Positions 16,574 to 25,892 of a DNA stretch of 64,000 bases are shown in pieces (position 1 is the stretch's first letter; each line of letters opens with the position of its first letter). Both the position numbers and the translations under genes were made by a program. The stretch is from Yoonia sp. SS1-5 (GTDB taxonomy: Bacteria > Pseudomonadota > Alphaproteobacteria > Rhodobacterales > Rhodobacteraceae): assembly GCF_038443705.2 (NCBI RefSeq), contig NZ_CP151767.2, positions 3,587,501-3,651,500 of the forward strand, given 5' to 3'. The notes beneath the pieces were generated by a model. It did no database searches, was not told the DNA's origin, and was given only the letters and a program-made list of their open reading frames with translations.

Positions 16574-17439
16574 CAGGATGTGGCGGCCCAGTCCCAATAC
16601 ATCTCGCGCACCCTGCGGGTGATGGGGCCGATCTGGTATTGCTGATCCTCGAAGGCGCTGACGGGTGTTACCTTTGACATATTGCCAGAGAGGAAAATCT
16701 CGTCAGCTGCCTCGAAATCCGCAAAGCTGAGCACGGTTTCATGCACCTCGATCCCATCTGCCCGCATATTGCTGAGATGTCTTGCCCGTGTGATGCCCGC
16801 CAAAAAGGTGCCATTTGCAATTGGCGTGAACACGGCCCCGTCGCGCACCATGAAGACGTTTGCCGTGGCCGTTTCGGCCACGTTGCCCATTGCATCTGCG
16901 ACTAACGCGTTACCAAATCCGCGCTTGCGGACTTCGGCCAGCATGCGGGCGTTGTTGGGATAGAGGCAGCCGGCCTTCGCATTGACCACATTGTCTTCCA
17001 TCACGGGGCGTCGGAAACGCGTCCGACCCAGCGTGGTCGAGGCCGTTTCGGGCGCAAATGGAATGCTTTCGAGACAGACGGCAAAGCCGGTTTCGTCCGG
17101 GCTTGGAACAATTGCTGTGGGGTCGCCGTGAATAGCCCAATACATGGGCCTGATATAGATGGCGGCGTCCTTGGGATAGGCGGCAAGACCCTCTTTGATC
17201 AGTTCGATCATATCGTCGGTTTTGACCGTAGGTGTGATCATCAATGCCTCGGCCGAATGATTGACGCGGGCACAGTGAAGGTCGAGGTCGGGTGCCAGCC
17301 CGTTGACGAAACGGGCACCGTCAAAAACAGTTGTTCCCAGCCACGATCCGTGATCAGCGGCCCGCATGATCGCGACATCGTCATTGTGCCATTTTCCGTC
17401 GAAGTAAGTGCGGATCTGCGTGCCTGTTGCCATGGTCAT
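16573..17439 (-). CDS. Class IV PLP aminotransferase, probably branched-chain
   Basis: 288 residues from ATG 17439, chosen because GGAAGGGA precedes it; the frame extends upstream to 17574 without any ribosome site. The fold-type IV landmarks are the early DHGSWLGTTVFDGARF, IYIRPMYWA, the Lys-containing NVVNAKAGCLYPNNARML and the cofactor-binding NVAETATANVFMV. This family includes branched-chain and D-amino acid aminotransferases and aminodeoxychorismate lyase; the RPMYW and DGARF blocks fit the branched-chain group. It precedes the AbrB gene with a 1-base overlap. Confidence 0.85.
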   Translation of the reverse strand: MTMATGTQIRTYFDGKWHNDDVAIMRAADHGSWLGTTVFDGARFVNGLAPDLDLHCARVNHSAEALMITPTVKTDDMIELIKEGLAAYPKDAAIYIRPMYWAIHGDPTAIVPSPDETGFAVCLESIPFAPETASTTLGRTRFRRPVMEDNVVNAKAGCLYPNNARMLAEVRKRGFGNALVADAMGNVAETATANVFMVRDGAVFTPIANGTFLAGITRARHLSNMRADGIEVHETVLSFADFEAADEIFLSGNMSKVTPVSAFEDQQYQIGPITRRVREMYWDWAATS

Positions 17440-17523
17440 ATTCCCTTCCAACCCAGAACCTAGGCCTCGTGGGTTGGAAGGTAAACCAGTTGGTGTTGCC
17501 GGTTGATTGCTGCCCCTTGTGTG

Positions 17524-17555
17524 CAGCGCCCGGAGCCGGGGAACACCGGGCGCTG
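17524..17555. other. GC-rich inverted repeat between trpS and the aminotransferase gene
   Basis: CAGCGCCCGG at 17524-17533 is repeated exactly inverted at 17546-17555 around a 12-base loop. It lies in the 269-base gap, 85 bases upstream of the aminotransferase start. There is no T run on either strand. It could be a leader hairpin regulating the aminotransferase or a remnant terminator of trpS. Confidence 0.4.
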
Positions 17556-17682
17556 ACGATGTCCGGGTGCGCAAAGTCGGGGCTTGGCACCGTGACTGGC
17601 TGGGGGACAGGAAAATTCACCAGCCATCGTAGAATAGTGCCGACATGATTCAGTATTGTGACGAACCGCCCTACCGACGCGA

Positions 17683-17702
17683 GGATGGATCAAGATCCAT
17701 CC
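17683..17702. repeat. Short palindromic repeat, GGATGG type
   Basis: GGATGGAT-CAAG-ATCCATCC, a perfect 8-base stem with a 4-base loop, lies 6 bases beyond the trpS stop. Near-identical copies are found at 46324 and 51772, each just after a stop codon. No T run follows. Confidence 0.75.
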
Positions 17703-17708
17703 CGCCCG

Positions 17709-18725
17709 TTAGCTGCGCAGAAACCCGACGATATCATAGGTCTGCTTCAGGATGGGCTCCGCAATCTGCCGTGCTCTGGCAGCCCCTTGGGCAAGAATAC
17801 GGTCGATTTCGGCAGGATCATTCATCAGGCGTGACATCTCTTGCGAAATCGGGGCCAGCTTGGCGACTGCAAGATCCGCAAGTGCAGGTTTAAACCTACC
17901 CCAGCCCGCACCTTGATATGCGGCAATCACCGCTTCGGGCGTGCTGTCGTCCAGCGCCGCGTAAATATCGACCAGATTGCGAGCCTCGGGCCGGCCTGCC
18001 AGGCCATCCAGTGTATCGGGCAAAGCGGCCGGATCCGTCTTTGCCTTCTTGAACTTCTTGGCGATTGTGTCCGCATCGTCAGTCATGTTGATGCGTTCCA
18101 TATCGCTCTCGCCCGACTTCGACATTTTCCGTGTCCCGTCACGCAGGTTCATCACCCGGGTGGCTGGTCCGTCAATCACAGGTTCCGTGATCGGGAAGAA
18201 AGCCGTGCCAAAATCATGGTTGAACTTTGCGGCAATGTCGCGTGTCAGTTCGACATGCTGTTTCTGATCCTCGCCCACCGGTACATGGGTCGCGTGATAG
18301 AGCAGGATATCGGCCGCCATCAGCGAGGGATAGGCATAAAGCCCAAGTGACACCTTTTCGGCATTTGTCCCGGCCTTATCCTTGAACTGGGTCATCCGGT
18401 TCATCCAGCCGACCCGTGCCACACAATTGAACACCCAACCCAGCTCCGCATGACCTGCGACCTGGCTTTGGTTGAACAGGATCGACTGTGTCGGATCCAA
18501 TCCGGCCGCAAGATAGCCCGCGGCCACCTCACGCGTCGCATTGGCAAGCTCTGCCGGATCCTGCCACACCGTGATCGCGTGCAGGTCCACCACGCAGTAG
18601 ATGGTTTCCATTTCCCCCTGCATGCCGACAAATCGCTTGATCGCCCCAAGATAATTGCCAAGGGTCAGCCCGCCGGACGGTTTGATGCCGGAAAAGACGC
18701 GTGGGGTAAATGTGGGTTCAGTCAT
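17709..18725 (-). CDS. trpS: Tryptophanyl-tRNA synthetase
   Basis: 338 residues from ATG 18725 ([18 protein letters not shown]); the open frame reaches 19031 but the extra part is not conserved in character and runs over the divergent gene. The class I signatures are TLGNYLGA (HIGH equivalent, about 20-27) and [10 protein letters not shown] (KMSKS loop, near 200). The length is that of bacterial TrpRS. It charges tRNA-Trp in the cytoplasm. It is divergent from the rhomboid-like gene, with a 93-base shared promoter gap. Confidence 0.95.
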   Translation of the reverse strand: MTEPTFTPRVFSGIKPSGGLTLGNYLGAIKRFVGMQGEMETIYCVVDLHAITVWQDPAELANATREVAAGYLAAGLDPTQSILFNQSQVAGHAELGWVFNCVARVGWMNRMTQFKDKAGTNAEKVSLGLYAYPSLMAADILLYHATHVPVGEDQKQHVELTRDIAAKFNHDFGTAFFPITEPVIDGPATRVMNLRDGTRKMSKSGESDMERINMTDDADTIAKKFKKAKTDPAALPDTLDGLAGRPEARNLVDIYAALDDSTPEAVIAAYQGAGWGRFKPALADLAVAKLAPISQEMSRLMNDPAEIDRILAQGAARARQIAEPILKQTYDIVGFLRS

Positions 18726-18818
18726 GATGCGGCCCGGGGCTGGATTTCGGTTAAGGCCTCGCTTACCCATGCCGGACAGACCCGTCAACGCCCGCCGTGC
18801 CAAAATAAGGACCCGCGC

Positions 18819-19499
18819 ATGAAACCCGAAAGCCCTGTGAACACATTGCCGCCCGTGGTGATTGCGCTGACCTTGCTGATCGTGGGGATCGAGATTGCCC
18901 TGCAGCTTGGAAACCAAGGGATGATCGGCGGACCACGCGCCGTGGGTTGGCGGCTGGAATGGGTTGAGCAATACGGGTTCTCGGCCCGGGTGTTTGAGGT
19001 GATCGTCACGCAGGGCGACTACTCGCTGCATTTGCTGCGCCGGTTTGTCACTTATCCTTTCATCAATGGTGATCTGACGCAGGTTGCATTTTGCGCAGCA
19101 TTGACCCTTGCCCTGGGCAAGTTCACGGCGGAATATTACGGTCAGATCAAGGTGCTGGTCATCTATCTGGTGGCAGCTATCGCCGGGGCGGTGGCGTTTG
19201 GACTGTTGGTGCGCGACCCATATCCATTATTTGGTGGCTTCCCGCCGGTCTATGGCCTGATCGGGGCCTATACCTATGCGCTGTGGCTTCGCCTGGGCAC
19301 GGCGGGCCAGAACCAGTTGCTTGCCTTTCGGCTGATTGGTGTTCTTTTGTTGATCCAGCTGATTTTTGGGTTGCTATTCGGATCATCACCGATCTGGATC
19401 GCTGAGCTTGCCGGTTTTTTTGGTGGCTTTGCTGTCTCGCTCATACTTGCGCCCGGCGGCTGGACTGCCTTTCTTGACCGGATGCGCCAGCGGTCTTAA
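18819..19499 (+). CDS. Rhomboid-like membrane protein without the catalytic residues
   Basis: 226 residues from ATG 18819 (AAGG at 18807-18810). There are about six membrane helices: an N-terminal one at 11-31, then a cluster from 88 on. The position where rhomboid proteases carry GxSG reads [18 protein letters not shown], with no Ser, and the last helix reads [17 protein letters not shown], with Glu-Leu where the catalytic His is expected. So it has the rhomboid scaffold but should be proteolytically inactive; this is seen directly, while the family call is by memory of the YPLFGGFP and AGFFGGF pattern. Its last four bases overlap the convergent murJ. Confidence 0.7.
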   Translation: MKPESPVNTLPPVVIALTLLIVGIEIALQLGNQGMIGGPRAVGWRLEWVEQYGFSARVFEVIVTQGDYSLHLLRRFVTYPFINGDLTQVAFCAALTLALGKFTAEYYGQIKVLVIYLVAAIAGAVAFGLLVRDPYPLFGGFPPVYGLIGAYTYALWLRLGTAGQNQLLAFRLIGVLLLIQLIFGLLFGSSPIWIAELAGFFGGFAVSLILAPGGWTAFLDRMRQRS

Positions 19500-21046
19500 C
19501 GGCGCAGGGCGCGCTTGAACTCGCCCAGCCGGAACGCGCCCAACACATGGCCCAATCCGAAATAGCTGCCGATCCCGATCAACACCAACAGCGCGAGCGC
19601 GCCATAGCGCAGCGTCGCCACCCCAAAGAACGGTTTCATGATCGTGGCAAGGATCATAAGGATCAGCCCCATCAGGATGGCCGCAACGACGATCCGCCAA
19701 AGCCGTCGTTTGAACCGGGCGTCAAAACTGGCCGCACCATCCATGTTGCGCGCGCCCCACAGCAAAAGGCCAACCGTGGCCCAGCCCGTCAATGTGGTTC
19801 CGACTGCCGCTGCGGTAAACCCGATCAGGGGCGATAACCCGATGGCCAGCCCCGCATTCAGGGCCATGGCAATCAGCGCATAGTAGAACGGGCGTTTGGT
19901 GTCTTCGCGGGCAAAGAACAGGGGTTGCAGGGTTTTTTGCATCACAAAGGCAGGCAGGCCAAGCCCGTAGATGGCAACGGCGATAGCTGTCGCTGCCGTA
20001 TCGTCGGTTGTGAATGCGCCGCGTTCGTAAAGCACGCTGACCAGCGGTAAAGGGATGACCATCAACGCGACAGAGGCTGGAATGGTCAATGCCAGGCTTA
20101 ATTCGCAGGCGCGGTTAAACGCGTCCTGTCCACCTGCCGCATCCCCGGCGCGCAGCCGCCGCGACAGGTCAGGCAGCAAAACAACGCCAATGGCGATCCC
20201 GACCACACCTAGCGGCAGTTGATAGAGCCGATCCGCATAGTTCAGCCAGGCCACAGCCCCCTCGAAAAAGCTGGCGACCTGCCTGCCGACCAGCAGGTTG
20301 ATCTGCACAACCCCGCCAGCCAGCGCAGCAGGGGCTGCAATCAGAGCCAGCCGTTTCAGGTCAGGTGTCATTTTCGGCCACCCCGGCAGTAGGGCAAAGC
20401 CAGCGCGCTTGGCGGCCACCCACACCAGCAGCATCTGAGCGATACCGGCAATTGGCACTGCATATGCCAGGGCGCTGCCGGTCTGTCGCGCATCAAACCC
20501 GCCAAAAACTGCCGCGATCAGCAATGCCGCCACAAAGATGATGTTCAGCAATACGGGCGCTGCAGCGGCCGCTGCAAAACGACCCGTTGCGTTCAGAACA
20601 CCCGACAAAAGGGCCGAAAGCGAGATAAACAGGATATAGGGAAAGGCGATCCGCCCATAATATACCGCAAGATCAAAGCGTTCCGTCCCGATATACCCGC
20701 TGGCCATCATCGCGACCAATGCGGGCATCGCAATCACCCCCAGCACTGTGAACACAGTCAGAATACCGGCCAGCCCGATAAAGGCATCCTGCGCAAAACG
20801 TTGCGCGTCCTCGTCGGCCTCGAGTTTCTTGGAAAACATCGGCACAAAGGCCATGTTGAACGCACCTTCGGCAAAGAACCGGCGAAAGAGATTTGGCAAT
20901 GAGAATGCCACCAGAAACGCCTCGGCCACCGGTCCGGTTCCAAGATAGGCCGCGATCATGATGTCGCGCACAAAGCCCATGATCCGGCTGAGAAATGTCC
21001 AGATGCCGACCGTTAAAAAAGCAGCCATGAGGCGGATGGGTTTCAT
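19496..21046 (-). CDS. murJ: Lipid II flippase MurJ
   Basis: 516 residues, about 14 membrane helices, MOP superfamily. The N-terminal TFLSRIMGFVRDIMIAAYLG, the ANLFRR-like SLPNLFRRFFAEGAFNMAFVP block (about 50-70) and the cation-rich central helices are hallmarks of MurJ. It flips the peptidoglycan precursor lipid II across the inner membrane and is normally essential. It is the last gene of the minus-strand run glnD, HExxH protein, murJ, with a 15-base gap before it. Confidence 0.95.
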   Translation of the reverse strand: MKPIRLMAAFLTVGIWTFLSRIMGFVRDIMIAAYLGTGPVAEAFLVAFSLPNLFRRFFAEGAFNMAFVPMFSKKLEADEDAQRFAQDAFIGLAGILTVFTVLGVIAMPALVAMMASGYIGTERFDLAVYYGRIAFPYILFISLSALLSGVLNATGRFAAAAAAPVLLNIIFVAALLIAAVFGGFDARQTGSALAYAVPIAGIAQMLLVWVAAKRAGFALLPGWPKMTPDLKRLALIAAPAALAGGVVQINLLVGRQVASFFEGAVAWLNYADRLYQLPLGVVGIAIGVVLLPDLSRRLRAGDAAGGQDAFNRACELSLALTIPASVALMVIPLPLVSVLYERGAFTTDDTAATAIAVAIYGLGLPAFVMQKTLQPLFFAREDTKRPFYYALIAMALNAGLAIGLSPLIGFTAAAVGTTLTGWATVGLLLWGARNMDGAASFDARFKRRLWRIVVAAILMGLILMILATIMKPFFGVATLRYGALALLVLIGIGSYFGLGHVLGAFRLGEFKRALRR

Positions 21047-21061
21047 GGGCCAGTATCAGTA

Positions 21062-21832
21062 TCAGTTGCAGGGCAGCGCAGGGGCGACCTGCTGAAACCG
21101 AGGTGACATGTCCGCAAACAATGCACGCAAATACGCGATCCGGCGCGGCACCCGCGTCTCAAGCTGGGTGACCACCCGGGACGAGAGCCTGCCGGGTGTT
21201 TCGACCAGCGCATAGGCAAAAAGGGCGGTTTCGGCCAAATCCTCTTTCCCCAGATTATTCGCTGCATAGGCGGTGATGGCGTCCCTATCGGCGGCTTGCG
21301 CTGCACGCCAGGCGGCACTGCCGGCATGTGGAATATCCAGCGTGGCATGGACCGTCTCATGAAACACGGTCTCTTCCAGATCATCATTGGCGAGCCGGGT
21401 ATCAATATTCTCGGCAAACAGCACAAAAAACTGCCCCACATCTTCGGCAAAGGCGCTGCCATCACCCGCCAGCACCACAACATGATCAAGCTTGCGGCGC
21501 ATCGCGGTTGGCAAATGCCCCATGGCCCGGCCCACTTTCTGCGCATAGGCCGGTGCAGCCGCGCCAATATCGTCATGCACCCAGATTTCGGTATTGACCC
21601 CGTCAGCAAAGCGGGCCTCGTGAATGCGGGCTTTGGCAAACAGATCGTCTATGCGCGGGTCCGGCATCTCGCGCGTTGCGCGGCCCAGTGAAACAACGCA
21701 GTTCAAGCCGTTGGGATCATCTGCAGTGATAAAGGCGATATCATTTGAGGCGACCGAATTGCGGTAGGGCGGCGTGGCCCAGGCGGCGGTCGCACACAGG
21801 GCAAGGCCTAAGACGATTGCTGCTATTCTCAT
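21062..21832 (-). CDS. Secreted protein with an HExxH motif, possible zinc peptidase
   Basis: 256 residues with a signal peptide (MRIAAIVLGLALCATAAWAT, cleavage near 19). The sequence EETVFHETVHATLDIPH near 153-169 contains HETVH, a zincin-type HExxH motif, followed by DLAETALFAYALVE with a plausible third-ligand Glu about 40 residues on. I know no named family for it. The ATG overlaps the glnD stop (ATGA), so it is cotranscribed with glnD and murJ. A periplasmic metallopeptidase role is inference from the motif alone. Confidence 0.7.
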   Translation of the reverse strand: MRIAAIVLGLALCATAAWATPPYRNSVASNDIAFITADDPNGLNCVVSLGRATREMPDPRIDDLFAKARIHEARFADGVNTEIWVHDDIGAAAPAYAQKVGRAMGHLPTAMRRKLDHVVVLAGDGSAFAEDVGQFFVLFAENIDTRLANDDLEETVFHETVHATLDIPHAGSAAWRAAQAADRDAITAYAANNLGKEDLAETALFAYALVETPGRLSSRVVTQLETRVPRRIAYLRALFADMSPRFQQVAPALPCN

Positions 21833-24648
21833 TTGCGTGCCTGCTCACTGCCTTGCGCGATCGCCTCGCGCAGTTTGCGTTCTAACGTGGCGCGTTTGCT
21901 GTCGGAGTGGAATTTCAGCCCCACCATATCCTTGACATAGAACGTATCCACAACCTGTTCACCATAGGTCGCGATCACAGCCGAGGCGATATAGACGTGA
22001 TTATTGGCAAAGACGCGGGTCAGATCGAACAAAAGTCCAGGCCGGTCACGTGTGTCGACCTCGATCATGGTGTAGATATCGGATCCTTCATTGTCGAAGG
22101 TGATATTGGTCGGAACCCGGAATGCGCGTTCGCGCTTTTTCATCTTGTCTTTGTCTTTAAGCGCTTCGCGCGGCACCACCTCGCCTTTGAGGGTCTTGAG
22201 GATCAGTTGCTGCAATCTGGGCAGTCGCGCGGCCTCGTAGGGGTTGCCGTCATTGTCCTGCACCCAGAACACGGCTGTGGCGTAGCCGTCCTTGGTTGTG
22301 TAGGTGCGCGCATCAACGATATTCGCACCGGCCAGCGCCAGTGCACCGGTCATCCGGCTGAACAGGCCGGGGTGGTCAACCATGGCAAAGCAGGCGCGCG
22401 TGGCGTCGCGGTCTTCATCAGGCATCAGGTCAACACGGATTTCATCATCCGCGATGCCATCCAGCAGTTTGGCAAAGATCACCTTGGCGGTCAGGGGCAT
22501 ACCTTGCAGATAGGGCCCGTAATGTCGCCCCAACTCGGCCTTGAGCGCCTTGGCGGGCCAGTCTGACAAGGCCGCCCGCAATGCGCGCTTGGCTTCGACT
22601 TCCCGGGTTTCGCGGTTGATGTCCTCCATACCGGTCTGCAGGGCTGTCTTGGTCGCCTTATATAGGTTGCGGATCAGAACTGCTTTCCAGTTATTCCATG
22701 TCCCCGGGCCAACCCCCCGGATATCGCAGACGGTCAGCACGGTCAGCAGATCAAGCCGCTCAACCGTTTTTACGGCTTTGGCAAAGCCACGCACCGTGCG
22801 TGGTTCGGCGATATCGCGTTTTTGCGCGATATCGGACATCAGCAGATGATAGCGGATCAGCCATTCAACTGTCTCGCAATCCTTTTTGGACAGGCCAAGA
22901 CGGGGTGCCACCTTGCGGGCGATTTTGGCGCCCAGGATCGAATGGTCCTCATCCCGCCCCTTGCCGATGTCATGCAGCAGCAAGGCAACAAAAAGAACCT
23001 TTCGGTTGACCCCACGTTCCAGAATGCCCGAGGCGACAGGCAATTCTTCGATCAGCTCATTGCGTTCGATCTGGGCCAGATGGCTGATGCATTGGATCGT
23101 ATGTTCGTCGACCGTGTAATGGTGATACATGTTGAACTGCATCATCGCCACAATGGGCGCAAATTCAGGGATGAACGCGTCAAGGATCCCAAGTTCGTTC
23201 ATCCGGCGCAATCCGCGTTCGGGATTGCCGTGTTTTAGCAAGACGTCAAGGAATATGCGGTTTGCCAGCTTGTCCGCGCGCATCTGATCATCAATCAGCT
23301 CAAGATTAGCCGAGAGCAGGCGCATGGCGTCAGGATGCAACAGCGTGCCTGTGCGCAAGGCCTCTTCAAAAATCCGCAACATGTTGAGCTTGTCGGCGAA
23401 AAACGCGCTTTCATCGGCGACGGTTAATCGGTTTTGCTTGATCGCATATGGCGGCTTGGCCCGCTTGCGGCGGGTCAATAGCCGCGCCAGCATCGGTTCG
23501 GACTTGGTGTGATCGGCCTCAAGTGCGGTCAGCACGATGCGCGTCAGTTCACCCACCTTGGTGGCCTGCCGAAAATAGGCCTGCATGAAATGTTCCACTG
23601 CGCGCCTGCCGCCGTGATCCGAATACCCCATGGACGAGGCCACCTCGACCTGCAGATCAAAGGTCAGCTGGTCCGTTGCCCGGCCGGCGATCAGGTGCAG
23701 GTGGCAACGCACGGCCCACAAAAAATCCTCGGCGGTGACGAATGTATCGAACTCTTCGGGGGTAAAGACGCCAAGGCCCACCAGATCGGCGGCGTCTTTC
23801 ACCCCGTGGACGTATTTGCTGATCCAGAACAGGGACTGAAGATCGCGCAAGCCGCCTTTGCCTTCCTTGACATTGGGTTCGACAACATAGCGCTGCCCGC
23901 CTTGCTTGCGATGACGGGTGGCGCGTTCCTCCAGCTTGGCCTCGATGAATTCGCTGGCCGTGTCCTTGAATAATTCGTCCCACAATTTCTGACCCAACCG
24001 TTTGGCAAGCCCCGCATCACCGGCAAGATAGCGGTATTCCACAAGTGAGGTGCGGATCGTGTAATCTTCTTTCGCCAGTCGCAGGCAGTCTTTGGCGGTG
24101 CGGGTCGCATGACCGACCTTCAGCTTGAGGTCCCAGAGGATGTAGAGCGTGGATTCAATAACGCTTTCGGCCCATGGGGTGATTTTGTAGGGGGTCAGAA
24201 ACAGCAGATCCACGTCCGAGTGGGGGGCCATTTCGCCACGGCCATAGCCACCAACGGCTACCAGCGCCAGTTTCTCGCCGCTTGTCGGGTTCGGTAGCGG
24301 GTGCAGCCGCTGCCTGGCAACATCCAGCGCCAGCCGCACAACCTGATCTGTCAGCCAGCAATAGCTGCGGGTTGTCAGCCGGGCCGCAAACGGCTGTGCC
24401 GCAAGGGCCGTGGCAATGGCCTTGCGCCCAGATGTCCGGACCTCGGCCAATATTCCCACGACCGCCTTGCGAATAGCCTTTTCAGACGTCTCGTTCGCGA
24501 TTGCGGCGTCGATATCGGCGGCAACCGTGGCGTGGTCAAAAATAGAGACCGCCGGACAGATCAGATCCTCCGGCGGCGCATTCACAGGTGCCTGCGCAGG
24601 TTCAGAACCCGGCGCGGCCAAAACTTCTTGGGGCTTGTTCAACGACAA
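21829..24648 (-). CDS. glnD: Bifunctional uridylyltransferase/uridylyl-removing enzyme GlnD
   Basis: 939 residues. Domains in order: nucleotidyltransferase with GGYGRGEMAPHSDVDLLFL (about 133-151), a GlnD helical linker (RYVVEPNVKEGKGGLRDL), an HD domain with LLLHDIGKGRDEDHS (about 515-530), and two C-terminal ACT domains that sense glutamine. It uridylylates and deuridylylates PII proteins and so reports nitrogen status. The open frame begins with TTG 24648 and overlaps the activator gene by 47 bases; no ATG or GTG is obvious before the conserved part, so the start is uncertain. Confidence 0.95.
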   Translation of the reverse strand: MSLNKPQEVLAAPGSEPAQAPVNAPPEDLICPAVSIFDHATVAADIDAAIANETSEKAIRKAVVGILAEVRTSGRKAIATALAAQPFAARLTTRSYCWLTDQVVRLALDVARQRLHPLPNPTSGEKLALVAVGGYGRGEMAPHSDVDLLFLTPYKITPWAESVIESTLYILWDLKLKVGHATRTAKDCLRLAKEDYTIRTSLVEYRYLAGDAGLAKRLGQKLWDELFKDTASEFIEAKLEERATRHRKQGGQRYVVEPNVKEGKGGLRDLQSLFWISKYVHGVKDAADLVGLGVFTPEEFDTFVTAEDFLWAVRCHLHLIAGRATDQLTFDLQVEVASSMGYSDHGGRRAVEHFMQAYFRQATKVGELTRIVLTALEADHTKSEPMLARLLTRRKRAKPPYAIKQNRLTVADESAFFADKLNMLRIFEEALRTGTLLHPDAMRLLSANLELIDDQMRADKLANRIFLDVLLKHGNPERGLRRMNELGILDAFIPEFAPIVAMMQFNMYHHYTVDEHTIQCISHLAQIERNELIEELPVASGILERGVNRKVLFVALLLHDIGKGRDEDHSILGAKIARKVAPRLGLSKKDCETVEWLIRYHLLMSDIAQKRDIAEPRTVRGFAKAVKTVERLDLLTVLTVCDIRGVGPGTWNNWKAVLIRNLYKATKTALQTGMEDINRETREVEAKRALRAALSDWPAKALKAELGRHYGPYLQGMPLTAKVIFAKLLDGIADDEIRVDLMPDEDRDATRACFAMVDHPGLFSRMTGALALAGANIVDARTYTTKDGYATAVFWVQDNDGNPYEAARLPRLQQLILKTLKGEVVPREALKDKDKMKKRERAFRVPTNITFDNEGSDIYTMIEVDTRDRPGLLFDLTRVFANNHVYIASAVIATYGEQVVDTFYVKDMVGLKFHSDSKRATLERKLREAIAQGSEQARK

Positions 24649-25786
24649 CTACCTGATTGTTTCGAATGGTGGCAACGGCCAAGGCACGTTCGTTCAGACC
24701 ATTTGGCAGCAGCCGGAATGCCCCCGATGTTCCCCGAAACCCTTGTGATGTGGTGAGTGCGGATTTGGTCAGCGCATTTCGGTCGCCGCTGGCCACAAGC
24801 GCGCCGATCGCGGCAATCCCGTCATAGGCCAGACCGGCCAGCGGATGCGGTGGCTCGCCATAGGTGGCGGCATAGCGGCTTGAAAACAGCGTTGCGGTCG
24901 ATTGATCGGGCAACGCGAACAAGCCGCCTTGCAGGCCCGGAAGGGCAGCGGCCTGCGGAACCGCATCCCAACGGGTCAAGCCGATCAGCTTGGTGCTGTT
25001 GATATCAACGCCCGCCTCAGGCAGCGAGGTTGCAAGAATGGGCAGATCAGCGTTGACCGCAGCGGTCGTGAAAATTCCATTTGCCCCGGCGTTATTCGCG
25101 CTTGCCGCAATGCGACCGGCGGACCCTGTGATCCCCTGTTGTGACAACGGATAGCTTTCGACGGCGACAACTTGTGATCCGTTGTTGGTCACCGCGTTGC
25201 GAATGGCGCGCTGCCCCAGATTGCCGGCCACATCATCGGCATGCAGCACCATGAACCGGTTGATCCCCTGACGGCTGGCGTATTGGACGAGGCGCTTGGC
25301 GGTATTGTCGAATGTGGCACCTAGGACGAAGACATTGCCGCCCGCAATCGTTGGGTTGTTCGAGAATGCGAGGACATTCACATTCTGATCGGCCACTGCG
25401 ACACCGGCTGCATTGGCAGCTTCTGCAAAGAGCGGCCCAAGAATGATCTGCGCCCCGTTACCAACGGCCTGACGCGCAACACTGGCGGCGGTCGTCGGGT
25501 TTGCCCCGGTGTTGTAGACGCGCAGCCGGATATCCGGGCCGTTCAGGTCTGCGATTGCAAGCCGTGCGGCGTTTTCAAGATTTTGCGCAAGAAATGCGTC
25601 GCTGCCGCTGCCTGATCCGCCCGGGACCAGAAGTGCGACCTGCACAGGCGCGTCGGTATCAATGGTTTGACCGGTATTGGCCGTTGTAGACAACGCGGTT
25701 GGATCACACGCCGCCAACCACACCATCGACATGAATGCCATAAGGCGGGCCGCCGGGTTGCGAACCATGCTGAAACGAGCAAACAT
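24602..25786 (-). CDS. Penicillin-binding-protein activator / LppC-like lipoprotein
   Basis: 394 residues from ATG 25786, preceded by GAGGGGT; the frame extends to 25831 without improving the signal. The signal peptide ends in the lipobox VWLAACDP, so it should be a lipoprotein. The rest is a type I periplasmic-binding fold, seen in VQVALLVPGGSGSGSDAFLA, QIILGPLFAEAANAAG and the FALPDQSTATLFSSRY region. Alphaproteobacterial members of this group are annotated as LpoA/LppC-type activators of class A penicillin-binding proteins. It is divergent from rsmI, the usual neighbour. Confidence 0.85.
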   Translation of the reverse strand: MFARFSMVRNPAARLMAFMSMVWLAACDPTALSTTANTGQTIDTDAPVQVALLVPGGSGSGSDAFLAQNLENAARLAIADLNGPDIRLRVYNTGANPTTAASVARQAVGNGAQIILGPLFAEAANAAGVAVADQNVNVLAFSNNPTIAGGNVFVLGATFDNTAKRLVQYASRQGINRFMVLHADDVAGNLGQRAIRNAVTNNGSQVVAVESYPLSQQGITGSAGRIAASANNAGANGIFTTAAVNADLPILATSLPEAGVDINSTKLIGLTRWDAVPQAAALPGLQGGLFALPDQSTATLFSSRYAATYGEPPHPLAGLAYDGIAAIGALVASGDRNALTKSALTTSQGFRGTSGAFRLLPNGLNERALAVATIRNNQVVVVEQAPRSFGRAGF

Positions 25787-25892
25787 CAAAGATACCCCTC
25801 CTGGATATTGCGGTCTTTCCGTCATGGGCACATTCTGTCCCCTTGCCGCGATTTGATGCGTATCATAAAGCAGGGGGCAGGGGGGTCCAGCG

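Noticed and set aside
17524-17555. Hairpin considered as a rho-independent terminator of trpS
   Set aside because: No T run on either strand, and it lies about 150 bases past the trpS stop. It is listed only as an inverted repeat.
18450-18818. Long N-terminal extension of the rhomboid-like gene
   Set aside because: This part is antisense to trpS. The start at 18819 has a ribosome site and directly precedes the first membrane helix.
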